A program made the translations under genes and the position numbers. The notes under the pieces were generated by a model. That model was not told the DNA's origin. It made no database searches and saw only the letters and a program-made list of their open reading frames with translations. A DNA stretch of 12,500 nt from Chrysomallon squamiferum (Eukaryota > Mollusca > Gastropoda > Neomphalida > Peltospiridae), in NCBI GenBank assembly GCA_012295275.1, contig CM022665.1, forward strand, positions 2,171,667 through 2,184,166, given 5' to 3'. Numbering within the stretch: the stretch's first letter is position 1; the number at the start of each line of letters is the position of its first letter. Shown here piece after piece: positions 1-8,053 of this stretch.

Positions 1-17
1 CTCTCTCTCTCTCTCCC

Positions 18-61
<44 letters not shown>

Positions 62-130
62 AACAAACAAACACACATACATACACAAACAAACACACAC
101 ACGCACACAAACAAACAAACACACACACAC
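1..130. repeat. Compound microsatellite CT / AC / AAAC
   Basis: The window opens inside a simple repeat. A (CT)n run with one CCCC interruption near 14-17 changes at about 38 into (AC)n, then into mixed AC, ATAC and AAAC units until 130. The left end is cut by the window edge, so the true length is unknown. No unique sequence lies inside it. Confidence 0.97.
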
Positions 131-652
131 GAAATTGAATAGACTGAACAAAAGAAGCAGAGAAAAAAAGAAGCATAGACCTATCGATAAACATATTTAG
201 TTCCGATTGAGAGATAGGATCATTTACACTTGTGTATTAAATTCACTCATTTTCTGCTCACAAATTTATCTAAAATAGATTTCCTTCCTTTTTATTGAGA
301 AATAGTTTCGAAGAACATGGGTTTCCAAAAAAACCAAAATATTACTAATTGTAGAAAGTACTCTAAAATATAACTCATCGAAACACTTTTCGTCAGTTAT
401 ACAAACCAGTGTACTGTTCTGTTTACTAAGTAAATTTCCGAATAATAAACTAAACACACATATCAAATAAATAAAGTCAATAGCTTAATATCGCTTCAAA
501 TTTAATAGTTTTTTTCAAAAATCTATGTAACAGTACACCTGTATGTATGCTTTCAAAAGCATATTGCATTCTGACAGTTCTGTATATTACTTTCTCTCGA
601 TTAAATTATATTTCTAATATATTGTTCCAGACTACATTTAGCACTATGATAA
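131..652. other. AT-rich unique DNA, nothing recognised
   Basis: This stretch is AT-rich single-copy-looking sequence with stop codons in all frames apart from open frames of about 65 codons, a length expected by chance at this composition. An 8-bp palindrome TATCGATA lies at 182-189. It matches the insect DRE core, but its meaning outside insects is unclear. I see no RNA gene, promoter or transposon end. Confidence 0.6.
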
Positions 653-674
653 CACAGTATCCGTTTGTTTTCAG

Positions 675-1012
675 CGGTATCAGATTTGCTAATTTTGGAA
701 TCTGTATCTGTGCTTATCTCGCAATACCAAATATCCATTGATGACAGACTAATGGGTAATTGGATAGAAAATACACGATATAGATATGTTAAAATAACGC
801 ATAAAAAACCGCAGTTTAGTTTCAGAATACGTACAAACAGAAATAAAAATAATAATAAAAAAAAAACCCAGAACGATTTAGGTTTATCAAAAAAATTACA
901 TCCCCTGCATCTATCGTCAAAAGTTGCGGTATGTCGGCGTTTTATGACCTTTAATCAGAGACCGGAATCAGACAACGGCATAAAATATAGGATGTCAGAT
1001 TTTTTCTTCTGA
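675..1012 (+). other. Weak exon-like open frame after a splice-acceptor-like site
   Basis: The sequence ending at 674 (CCGTTTGTTTTCAG) resembles a 3' splice site, with a pyrimidine-rich tract followed by CAG. From there one frame stays open for about 112 codons to a TGA at 1010-1012. The predicted peptide has a middle section rich in Asn, Lys and Arg, partly from a run of AAT and AAA codons near 841-870, and resembles no family I recognise. The frame has no upstream ATG, being closed by a TAA at 650-652, so it could only be an internal or terminal exon. No AATAAA signal follows closely. In AT-rich DNA about one open frame of this length every few tens of kilobases is expected by chance, so this is probably not a gene. 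Confidence 0.12.
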
Positions 1013-1315
1013 ATTTGACAGGCATGAAGTTTTAAAAGTTATTATTATGAAAACGGCAAAGTGTTTTTCTTCGATAACAGAAAGATTGCTGCTTGAAAAT
1101 AGAAGCAGTTGGCGGCTGATTGAAAGCCGTGTTTTGATTACGTGGCGAAGAATGAAGTCTTGCAACACAAACCGAATCAACGTACGTCTAGCTTACGACA
1201 GACGTACAAGGCATCCGTCGCTATTAACACGAGATAAAAACGTAACTAACAATACACTGTGTTAACACGTGTAGTGATCTGTAGACGTTTTCAAATAATT
1301 AAACAAATATTTACG
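1013..1315. other. Unique DNA with modest CpG enrichment
   Basis: CpG dinucleotides are denser here (about 1130-1290) than in the flanking AT-rich DNA. The segment contains the inverted repeat annotated at 1182-1207, a 10-bp palindrome GTGTTAACAC at 1259-1268 and an overlapping E-box CACGTG at 1266-1271. These are possible protein-binding sites, but single short motifs of this kind occur by chance. No coding frame is convincing. Confidence 0.4.
1182..1207. repeat. Inverted repeat, 8-bp arms, 10-nt loop
   Basis: GTACGTCT at 1182-1189 is the exact reverse complement of AGACGTAC at 1200-1207, around the loop AGCTTACGAC. A few such 8-bp pairs are expected by chance in 12.5 kb, so no function is claimed. 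Confidence 0.8.
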
Positions 1316-1339
1316 TATATATATATATATATATATATA
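1316..1339. repeat. (TA)12 dinucleotide repeat
   Basis: A pure TA run of 24 bases, followed by degenerate TATAAG and TAAG units to about 1355. It is self-complementary and so can form a cruciform or hairpin. Confidence 0.97.
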
Positions 1340-1711
1340 AGTATATAAGTAAGTAAAAAATATTACTTTTATCCCAAATTTTTTACAGTAATAGTGTTAG
1401 TATTGATAATAGTGTTGTTTCATTATTTTATTTTATTGATAATTTTATTATGAAACCATTAAATGATTATTACATTGATATTCATTATTTTTTACTTCAA
1501 AAAGACACACAAAACTATTGCTATTTAATTTGTTTTCATTTTTTTTTTTTTTTTTTAAACTGTATTATTTTTTATTATTATTACTATGGTTATTATTTAT
1601 TTATTTATACATTCATTTATTCATTATTTTGTACGTATTATGCAATCAAATTTCATTTTATGCACATATAAGTTCATATGTTACAACATATATGTGTTTT
1701 TTTGTTACAAC
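1340..1711. other. T-rich low-complexity DNA with a T18 run
   Basis: The segment is dominated by T, ATT and TTAT units. It includes an 18-base T run at 1539-1556 and TTTA-like units at about 1567-1625. Open frames here encode mostly Phe, Leu, Ile and Tyr because of the T bias and are not credible genes. Confidence 0.8.
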
Positions 1712-1751
1712 ATCTCTCTCTCTCTCTCTCTATCTATCTATCACTCTGTCT

Positions 1752-1783
<32 letters not shown>
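1712..1783. repeat. Compound microsatellite (TC)n-(TATC)n-(AC)n
   Basis: A TC run (1713-1730) is followed by TATC units (1731-1742), a short interrupted stretch and a pure (AC)n run of about 30 bases (1754-1783). The order CT then AC matches the repeat at 1-60, which points to the same kind of founder sequence or the same mutational bias. Confidence 0.96.
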
Positions 1784-1785
<2 letters not shown>

Positions 1786-2496
1786 GTAAATTAATAACTT
1801 TTCAACCATTAAGGTTTCGTCGTATGTACGTAAGTATCGCCAAGTGTGGAATTCAGCTATAATCTCGACCAGAAATCAATGGCGATGTCAGGAAGTGATC
1901 ATTATGAAATGTATTGATTTTCTTACTGCAAAACAAATTCGTAAACAGATCAAAGGGAAACTACTGGGAGAATTCTTCACTAGCTGCACGGTGTATGTTG
2001 TATAGCATTACATATTTATTTATCTGCTGAGCATAATAAATACCAACTTATGCATGACCAACAAAAAACAAATGATTTCCTGTTTTAATAACTTTTCCGA
2101 CAGTAAATTATGTGCATTAACAGGAAAAATAACGAAATGCTGTTATAATAAATTTGTCGTGTTTGTATGTAATGAAATAGGTTTTGTGAAATGGATTTAA
2201 TTAATCGTAAATATTGAAATAAACAAAGGTAACTATGCACGATCTTACAGAATATTTTTAAGAAAAAAATGTTTATCTGTCTATGCGATGAATAATTTTC
2301 TAAACAAAGTGACTGAATTGACGAAGGACTGGAATATGCGTTGATGCGTAATTCAGTCATAGACTGGAACGTTTATATTAATTACAAATCGATGTTTAAC
2401 TAATAACACGACAAAAGAATGGATTTTTTAGAAAATAACAAATTCAAAAATAGAGAAACAAAGAGACAGATTGATTAAAAAAAAGAATAAATAAAT
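1784..2496. other. AT-rich unique DNA, nothing recognised
   Basis: No repeat, RNA gene or credible coding frame was seen. The longest frame (minus strand, about 2085-2360) is 91 codons with a mostly hydrophobic and aromatic composition typical of AT-rich non-coding DNA. Confidence 0.6.
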
Positions 2497-2504
2497 ACAC
2501 AGAC

Positions 2505-2545
<41 letters not shown>

Positions 2546-2546
2546 C
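2497..2546. repeat. (ACAG)n tetranucleotide repeat
   Basis: A pure ACAG run spans 2511-2544, about 8.5 units. On its left are degenerate ACAG and AGAG units. Confidence 0.97.
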
Positions 2547-3107
2547 AAATAATAAGTCAGTTCGGGAATAGAAGTACTATGAAGTAGAGAAGACAATTCA
2601 TCGCTAATATTTTCATTTAATATTTAACAAATCAAACAAACGTTTCAAGTAAAAATATTTACTCGGTGATCTAAACGCGCGAAGACACAGATAGTTTACT
2701 TTTAATATTTTGCCTTCTTCAGTTTTTTGATATTCCGCAAACAAAAAGAAATGTTAGAAAGATTATTTTAGCGCGCTTTGATCAGTTTTAGCGATCCTTT
2801 TTTCAAAGTCAGACTCAAGTGTACAAAGATCCAGCAGACATTCTTTGATCTCCAAACTCATTGCTTCCTCTACAAACAACTACGAGTAAACACGAAAATT
2901 GCCGAACTGTCACGAGTTGATTGATGACCCTAAATGACCGTAAACCTTTCATGATTTTGTTTACTGTTACATGGGCTCGTATTTTAATTTCTGGTCAAAT
3001 TGGCGGCGAAAGTGAGAGCAGAAGAGTCTGAAGTAAATTGCGTCAATTGTCAAAGCATTGGCAGAATCTTGCAAGCTCATCCATCATTCTTGAAACTGTC
3101 ATAAAGT
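2547..3107. other. AT-rich unique DNA with scattered forkhead-like motifs
   Basis: No gene was seen. GTAAACA, the forkhead consensus, occurs at 2886-2892. The inverted pair GTAAAC (2940-2945) and GTTTAC (2959-2964) forms two more forkhead-type core sites in opposite orientation. Such sites are frequent by chance in AT-rich DNA. A frame at about 2990-3104 encodes 38 codons and then stops; it lacks an acceptor site and an ATG in context. Confidence 0.4.
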
Positions 3108-3464
3108 TTGCAGTATCGCCACTCCCGTCCTCAAATACATTCGTACTCGTGTAAATCCGATCCAAATTGCGGGCTCCTCGCGTTTTGCTGCATATTAATC
3201 GCCATTTATGTCAACAAGGACAGCAGAAACTATGTTTGGACAATTAAATCGACAACACAATCCACTGAGTTTAACTATTTTTGTTTCTTCTTCTCGTGCC
3301 GTCCAATAGCCGAAGATTTCTTTGTGCTGGGCGTTGTTAGAAACCAACTGAGTTCATCCGTTCTTCTTCCAGTCTGTGATTTTTTTATACAGCGCATTTT
3401 AAATAAAAATGTACCTGTTTCTTTTCGTATACCATCCTTTATCTTACTGTTGCAGTTAAATTAG
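3108..3464 (+). other. 118-codon open frame without ATG start
   Basis: The frame is closed upstream by a TAA at 3102-3104 and runs open to a TAG at 3462-3464. The first possible start is TTG at 3108, not a normal eukaryotic start. The peptide has several Cys residues and a hydrophobic centre but no motif I can name. By a rough estimate from stop-codon frequency at this base composition, a frame this long occurs about 0.3 times per window by chance. It could be part of an exon or a decayed transposon, but chance is the simplest reading. Confidence 0.12.
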
Positions 3465-3540
3465 ACATATTTTTTAATAAGCCTGAACACAATTTATTAT
3501 ATAATATTTTGAAAAGTTATCAGATGAATTTTTAATTTAT

Positions 3541-3788
3541 ATATATATATATTTTTTTTTTGTTTTGTTTTTTATATAATTGTGTATGCATGTTTTATTT
3601 GATGGTGGATAAACTGAATTTAAAAAAAAAAAAAAAATGTATTGTTTTTATTTTATTTTATTTTATTTTATTTATTTATTTATTTATTTATTTCCATTTG
3701 TTATTTTGGGGTGTTTTTTTTTGTGGGGGGGGTTGTTTTGCTGCTAGATCTTTTTGTTGTTATTTTGTTTTTGTTTTTTTTTGGTTTC
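3541..3788. repeat. T-rich low-complexity block with A16, (TTTTA)n/(TTTA)n and a G run
   Basis: The block contains a short (AT)n run followed by T9, an A16 run at 3622-3637, TTTTA changing to TTTA units at about 3644-3694, a run of eight or nine G near 3724-3732, and repeated TTTTG units to 3788. Long frames crossing it are artefacts of the base bias. Confidence 0.93.
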
Positions 3789-3789
3789 A

Positions 3790-4066
3790 GTTTTTTCTTC
3801 AATTTATTGTCGTAAGAAACGTTTTGATGTACAAATTATTCATTTATTTGAACATCGAATCTCACATGCATCTTGCAATAAAACAGTTAACAGATTTCTT
3901 ACGATCCCCGGACAGGTACACCGAGATGAGGTATTCAAGTGTTATTCTGCGCCTTGCGAGGACAGAGTGTGTAAATAAGTTAGCTGGATATAAATAACAA
4001 ATATTCAGTCATCACTAAATCACTAACTCATTCGACTGCCTCATAAAAGGCAATTACATAAATAAA
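3790..4066 (+). other. Weak terminal-exon-like segment
   Basis: The tract ending at 3789 (TTTTTTTTTTGGTTTCAG) looks like a 3' splice site. One frame is then open for about 62 codons to a TAA at 3976-3978, and AATAAA, the polyadenylation hexamer, is at 4061-4066. The end of the peptide carries three Cys spaced C-x4-C-x4-C. A second possibility is that CAG|GTAC at about 3913-3917 is a splice donor, making a short internal exon. The upstream T tract is a microsatellite-like block that imitates a pyrimidine tract, and each signal alone is common in AT-rich DNA, so confidence is low. Confidence 0.1.
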
Positions 4067-4250
4067 TTTAAAAAGAGGGAATACTGGAGACGTCTCTGTG
4101 ATTAACAAGTACTTAACTGTTTTAGTCTTTGCGAATGCAAACATTTTATGGGTAAAATTATATTTAATGAATACTTAATTTTATAATTTTATAATTTTAA
4201 AATGTGTCTGTGCGTGTGTGTTTATGTAAACATCTTGGTACGAACCTATA
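4067..4250. repeat. AT-rich DNA with about three copies of an 8-bp unit
   Basis: The unit AATTTTAT is repeated about three times at 4177-4200. The rest of the interval is unremarkable, with a short TG-rich stretch at 4205-4221. Confidence 0.55.
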
Positions 4251-4282
4251 TTGTTGTTGTTGTAAGTTGTTATTGTTGTTGC

Positions 4283-4332
<50 letters not shown>
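4251..4332. repeat. (TTG)n followed by (TTA)16
   Basis: Imperfect TTG and TTGCTG units at 4251-4284 lead into a pure TTA run of 16 units at 4285-4332. The same TTG/TTA/CTG mixture occurs at 5482-5575 and in part at 10203-10241. Confidence 0.97.
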
Positions 4333-4333
<1 letters not shown>

Positions 4334-4347
4334 TACTGATGTATTAC

Positions 4348-4355
4348 TATCGATA
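4348..4355. promoter_or_regulatory. TATCGATA palindrome (DRE-like)
   Basis: This is the second exact copy of TATCGATA in the window (first at 182-189). In Drosophila this 8-mer is the DREF-binding core promoter element. Whether it matters in this organism is unknown, and no gene start is visible nearby. Confidence 0.1.
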
Positions 4356-4450
4356 AAATTATATTAAATGAACAGTTTAATCGAAATTACGTATCAATTT
4401 CTGGGGTTTTTTTCGCACAGTTACCATATGACTCACACCTTGAAGAATTG

Positions 4451-4563
4451 AAAAAAAAAAAAAAAAAAAAAAATCATATTGATACACTAATAAAGAAAAA
4501 AGAACAAAAAAGAAAAATATAAAAATTAAAATTAGAAAAAAAAAAAAAAAAAAAAAAAAAAAA
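4451..4563. repeat. Paired poly-A runs A23 and A28
   Basis: A23 is at 4451-4473 and A28 at 4536-4563, with A-rich sequence between. Such runs can be the 3' tails of plus-strand retroposons, but I see no polyadenylation signal, B-box or target-site duplication to prove it. Confidence 0.93.
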
Positions 4564-4877
4564 CTAATTTGTTTCGTCTGTACTGGGTTGACAGACAGCT
4601 TTTCTTGTTCACCTGTCCGTCAAAGCGCGCGAACTGGAGACTAGTGAAAGGGGACACCACTCGTGTACGAACGGCGAAAATGGAAACTGAAGAGGTTGAC
4701 AATGTTTTGAGCGGATCACAGGCCACGATAAATTTAAGCGGACAAAGAGGACGTAATATCAAACACGGCGTGCCAAGAAAACTATATTCTAAATTATATT
4801 TGAGAAAGCTTAATACTGTTTGGTTAATGGTTTCCAGTTACCGCTTCTATTGTGCGCGTCTTGTGTTGTCAGTTTGA
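4564..4877 (+). other. CpG-enriched segment with a small ORF in good start context
   Basis: Between about 4574 and 4770 CpG dinucleotides are clearly denser than in the flanks, for example GCGCGCG at 4625-4631. An ATG at 4680-4682 has a favourable context (A at -3, G at +4) and opens 65 codons, beginning METEEVDNVL, to a TGA at 4875-4877. The same frame is open upstream to the poly-A edge. On the minus strand CAG|GTGAAC near 4606-4614 resembles a splice donor. The segment could be a first exon, a promoter-proximal element or a piece of an old transposable element. I recognise no family, and no neighbouring coding exon supports a gene. Confidence 0.18.
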
Positions 4878-5371
4878 TAATATTTGTTCAAGCCATCAGG
4901 AGGGTGGAGTCGCAGTGAAGTACATTAGTTTGCACCTAGAAGTAGACACAACATAAACCTCTAACATAAGAGCTTTTCTTATTCAGCGTAAAACATATCC
5001 GTGAGACAGAAAATGCCGCTGTGTTGACAATGTGTAGGGGGGGGGATCCTACTGGGATTATCTCACTTTGTGAGTTTGACAATCGTCATGGGTTTTATCC
5101 CAGTAGAAAGCATTTCTTTTCAGCCTTGCATCACAACTGTTATACCTGTTTCTCCATACACAATAAAGCTGAACAGAAACGACGTTATAAAAATTCAGTT
5201 TATAAACAGAAGTACTGACACTGCGCTGCAATTTCTACAAGTCCCTTGACTTAGTAGAAAGTTTGGAGATAATGTTACAAGTACGCTGTCTATAATCAGA
5301 TGAATAAATCAGTGGACTGCACAAAGCCTATGAACAGACGTTACCTTTACGTTGTTTTAAAAAACAGTAAC
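4878..5371. other. Unique DNA, G9 run, nothing else recognised
   Basis: A run of nine G is at 5037-5045. The open frame around it (65 codons) has no ATG in a useful place and no recognisable content. No other structure was noticed. Confidence 0.55.
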
Positions 5372-5391
5372 ATAATAATAATAATAATAAA
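5372..5391. repeat. (ATA)n trinucleotide repeat
   Basis: About six to seven ATA units. This is the complementary form of the TTA repeat at 4285-4332. Confidence 0.9.
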
Positions 5392-5481
5392 ATTTATGGC
5401 GATAAAAATATAAATATATTTTTCGTTGAAATTCATATTTGTTACATAAAATATAATCTGAGAAAACCTATCAAAAGAACA

Positions 5482-5575
5482 GTTATTGTTGTTATTATTA
5501 TTGTTGTTGCTGTGGTTGTTGCTGCTGCTGCTATTGTTATTGTTGTTTTTGCAGTTCGACTGCTGTTGTTTTTGT
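5482..5575. repeat. Imperfect TTG / TTA / CTG trinucleotide repeat
   Basis: Interleaved TTG, TTA and CTG triplets, with (GCT)n at 5518-5532, and a short non-repeat piece near 5550-5560 before more TTG-like units. The mixture suggests an old array with point changes between T-T-R and C-T-G triplets. Confidence 0.93.
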
Positions 5576-5780
5576 GTTCCTTTTCGTAGCTGTTTATTAG
5601 TAATGATTTTTATTTGATGGTAAGTATCTGGATTTCACATCAGGAGGTAAATTTTCTAGACATGGTATATGAATTGTTATTTAGTAATAATGTGAATCTG
5701 ACTTTAAGATGCTGTATCCAATACTTTAAAACTGTATTTCTTCAATTACTTAAATACCTTTTATAATTGGTATAAATAAT
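5576..5780. other. AT-rich unique DNA, nothing recognised
   Basis: No repeat or coding signal was seen. Confidence 0.5.
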
Positions 5781-5820
5781 TATGTATGTAATTATGTACC
5801 TATACATAAATACATACATA
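5781..5820. repeat. Near-perfect 40-nt hairpin at a TATG-to-CATA switch
   Basis: TATGTATGTA (5781-5790) pairs with TACATACATA (5811-5820). After a single A-A mismatch (5791/5810), TTATGTA (5792-5798) pairs with TACATAA (5803-5809) around a 4-nt loop CCTA. That gives 17 of 18 possible pairs, far beyond random expectation. It sits exactly where the tetranucleotide repeat changes from the TATG to the CATA orientation. Confidence 0.93.
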
Positions 5821-5930
5821 CATGCATACACACATACACTTATAATATATACGTATAGATATACACATGCATATATACGTATATTCATACATATTTACAT
5901 ACACGTATACATTCATATTTACGTGTGTAC
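5811..5930. repeat. Degenerate TACA/TATA tetranucleotide array
   Basis: Diverged CATA, TACA and TACG units. It contains two exact copies of a 13-bp unit (ATATATACGTATA) at 5845-5857 and 5871-5883, each including the palindrome TATACGTATA. It looks like an older, decayed relative of the array at 6477-6855. Confidence 0.85.
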
Positions 5931-6436
5931 GTACATCTGACTACTGTCATCAAATTACTGAAAATTACTAAAAACGGAACAAAGTATACACCTTAAACGG
6001 GCCCATATTATGACATGTGCTCAATGTGGATTAGCCACTCAGATTAAAGATTATTTAACTGTGTAAATGAATTGAAATATATGCCTTGTTTGCTGTCCGC
6101 TATACCCTGCCCAAAATGAGTCCACTCGTTTTAAAGTGTACTAAATGAACCCATAACAACATATTGAACACACACGTCCACCCAGTATCTAGACTTAATT
6201 TTATCTGCAGATTATTTATTAATCTTGATAAACCACTTGAACGTTCTTGAAGTCTAGGAAAGGTAAATATAATGTAGTTTTAAAACGTATAATCGTACAC
6301 TGCTGAGTTTTGAGTCACATTTCTACTAGTTTAAACTTAAACAACTTTCAGTGTTAGTACCGCACACAATTCTCGTTTATATGTAAACTCTAAAGTGTGT
6401 GACACATATACTCGTACACATTAACAGAAAACGTTA
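5931..6436. other. Unique DNA between two ACAT-type arrays, nothing recognised
   Basis: Unique sequence with stop codons in all frames. No RNA gene, promoter or transposon end could be recognised. Confidence 0.55.
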
Positions 6437-6459
6437 AGATACGCACGTATACACATAGT

Positions 6460-6483
6460 TATACATGCATGGATGCATGTATA
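6460..6483. repeat. Palindrome with 11-bp arms at the edge of the ACAT array
   Basis: TATACATGCAT (6460-6470) is the exact reverse complement of ATGCATGTATA (6473-6483), with GG between. It marks the left edge of the large array and could extrude as a cruciform. Confidence 0.93.
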
Positions 6484-6784
6484 CATACATACATAAATAC
6501 ATACACATTTACATACATACAATCCATATATACATATACACACAGCATATATACATTCACACATACATACATACATATACATACATATATACATACATAC
6601 ATAAATACATACATACGTACATACACACATACATTCATTCATACATACATACATACACACACACACATACATACACACACACATACCTACATACATTCAT
6701 TCATACATACATACATACATACATAAACACATACATACATACATTCACACATACATACATACACACATACATACATACACACAT

Positions 6785-6817
<33 letters not shown>

Positions 6818-6855
6818 TACATACATACATACATACATACATACATACACACATT
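6477..6855. repeat. Large (ACAT)n microsatellite array, about 380 bp
   Basis: The array is built from ACAT/CATA units with interspersed ACAC, ATTC and TATA variants. A segment containing CATTCATTC followed by several ATAC units occurs at 6632-6640 and again at 6694-6702, a 62-bp offset. This indicates a secondary duplication inside the array. The unit has no stop codon in any frame on either strand: one strand gives Thr-Tyr-Ile-His, the other Met-Tyr-Val-Cys. This fully explains the open frames over this region on both strands, and none is a gene. Confidence 0.98.
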
Positions 6856-6937
6856 CGTCCAACAATTACATCTAGTAAAAGGAAAAACGGATGAACAGTT
6901 ATCGAATCACAGTAGTTCTATTACTGTTGTAACGAAC
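6856..6937. other. Short unique spacer between array and poly-A
   Basis: A short unique stretch with no recognisable element. Confidence 0.5.
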
Positions 6938-6960
6938 AAAAAAAAAAAAAAAAAAAAAAA
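6938..6960. repeat. A23 homopolymer
   Basis: A pure run of 23 A. No target-site duplication or upstream polyadenylation signal was seen that would identify it as a retroposon tail. Confidence 0.95.
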
Positions 6961-7103
6961 GTAGAAGTAATGCGTATTATTTTGTTTTGATTTCAATTCG
7001 CTGTGCTATCGATTTGGAAGAGAAATCAAATTAAATGTATGGAAGAACACTGCAAGCGAGCATCAACAATTTTCCGAAGTCATTTCTGTAAAGTGATGGA
7101 GCC

Positions 7104-7152
7104 TTGCCCATTCAATTTTTACGCTTATTACTTCTTATATTGAATTGGGCAA
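7104..7152. repeat. Inverted repeat with 12-bp arms and one bulge
   Basis: TTGCCCATTCAA (7104-7115) is complementary to TTGAATTGGGCAA (7140-7152) apart from one extra T. A 24-nt loop separates the arms. The stem is too short for a typical animal microRNA precursor. It might be part of a small transposable element together with the palindrome at 7206-7223. Confidence 0.85.
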
Positions 7153-7205
7153 ATCGCTGCAGAAATCGTGGGTTCCCGCTACCTAAATATTGATCGTAGT
7201 TAGGC

Positions 7206-7223
7206 CGGAACGAAGTCGTTCCG
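7206..7223. repeat. 18-bp palindrome with 2-nt centre
   Basis: CGGAACGA (7206-7213) and TCGTTCCG (7216-7223) are exact reverse complements around AG. The site is in a locally CpG-containing stretch. It could be a dimeric protein-binding site or a hairpin; by chance about one such palindrome is expected per few tens of kilobases. Confidence 0.85.
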
Positions 7224-7300
7224 TTTTATCAGCCACATTTAATTTAACTGTTAAGTTAGCGGATGCACTGCACATAGTAATTTCTACAGTAAATGAGATT

Positions 7301-7301
<1 letters not shown>

Positions 7302-7333
<32 letters not shown>

Positions 7334-7442
7334 CCACTCCGATATGCCCGATAAATGATTACTAGACCTTTTTTTTTTTTTTTTTTTTTTCCAGTTTCCT
7401 ATTCGCTGTTAATAATTAAAAAAAAAAAAAAAAAAAAAAAAA
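7302..7442. repeat. A30 - T22 - A25 homopolymer block
   Basis: A30 at 7302-7331, T22 at 7369-7390 and A25 at 7418-7442, with unique spacers of 37 and 27 bases. The T run can pair with either A run, so two alternative stem-loops are possible. The pattern might reflect several retroposon tails in opposite orientations, but the spacers are too short to be complete elements. Confidence 0.95.
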
Positions 7443-7612
7443 TTGGGGGTTTCCATATTCTGAAACAAAACAGGAAGAAATAATGATTTCTAAAATCATT
7501 GATGACTTATCTCTATTGGTTGTCATAGAATTAACTAGAAATTGTCTAAAAAGGTTATTACCTTGAAAAATTAATTAAAGTCTATTTTCATTGACACTGT
7601 ACTTATAGTCTT
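7443..7612. other. AT-rich unique DNA, nothing recognised
   Basis: No element was identified between the A25 run and the AC repeat. Confidence 0.5.
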
Positions 7613-7646
7613 CACACACATAAACACACACACACACACACACACA

Positions 7647-7692
<46 letters not shown>
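7613..7692. repeat. (AC)n dinucleotide repeat, about 80 bp
   Basis: An AC run with two interruptions, TAA at 7621-7623 and CTAC near 7647-7650. Alternating purine-pyrimidine tracts of this length are classical Z-DNA-forming sequences. Confidence 0.97.
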
Positions 7693-7695
<3 letters not shown>

Positions 7696-8053
7696 TATGC
7701 GTGTTTGTGGGTAAGAGACAAAAAGAGAAAATTTGAAATCCAGTAAAAGCTTACGAATAATGTATATTTTTATTGTATATTCTTTCTTTTTTTTTGGATT
7801 CTTCTAAAGTAATTACATTTAACGCATCCCTGCAAATAAAATGAATCTGTTAATTCATTGTTTATTTTAAAATTCACCAAAGAGATGAGAGTAATTTGCT
7901 TGAGTTTCAACTCAGGATACTGTTACAAATTGGTTTATTTTTCTTCTTTTTTTTATTTTTTTATTTTTTTATTTTATTTTTTATTTTTTCATTCTTTTCT
8001 TTTCTTCAGCCTCGTTAGAAACATTATATTACATCCCTGACACAAATTAGTTT
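7693..8053. other. Unique DNA ending in a T-rich (TTTTTA)n-like tract
   Basis: 7693-7940 is unremarkable. 7941-8005 is T-rich with repeated T4-7 plus A units. The open frame over it encodes mainly Phe and Leu and is an artefact of T bias. Confidence 0.7.

Noticed and set aside
182-189. TATCGATA (also at 4348-4355) as paired DREF-type promoter elements
   Set aside because: The motif is established in insects only. The copies are 4 kb apart, with no gene start near either.
2497-2546. Regular spacing in this region considered as a CRISPR-like array
   Set aside because: It is a plain 4-bp tandem repeat with no spacers, and the genome is evidently eukaryotic.
3560-3997. 145-codon plus-strand frame beginning with hydrophobic residues, like a signal peptide
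   Set aside because: Its first half is translated from poly-A, TTTA and T/G-rich tracts, and its start codon is not supported. Only the downstream part was kept, as a very weak exon candidate in another frame.
5551-5563. GCAGTTCGACTGC as a possible tRNA B-box
   Set aside because: It matches the B-box only in part, lies within a trinucleotide repeat, and has no A-box or cloverleaf around it.
6421-6875. Long open frames on both strands (91 to 136 codons) with Tyr-Ile-His-Thr or Met-Tyr-Val-Cys repeats
   Set aside because: The ACAT unit has no stop codon in any frame on either strand, so open frames are automatic. There is no non-repeat coding content.
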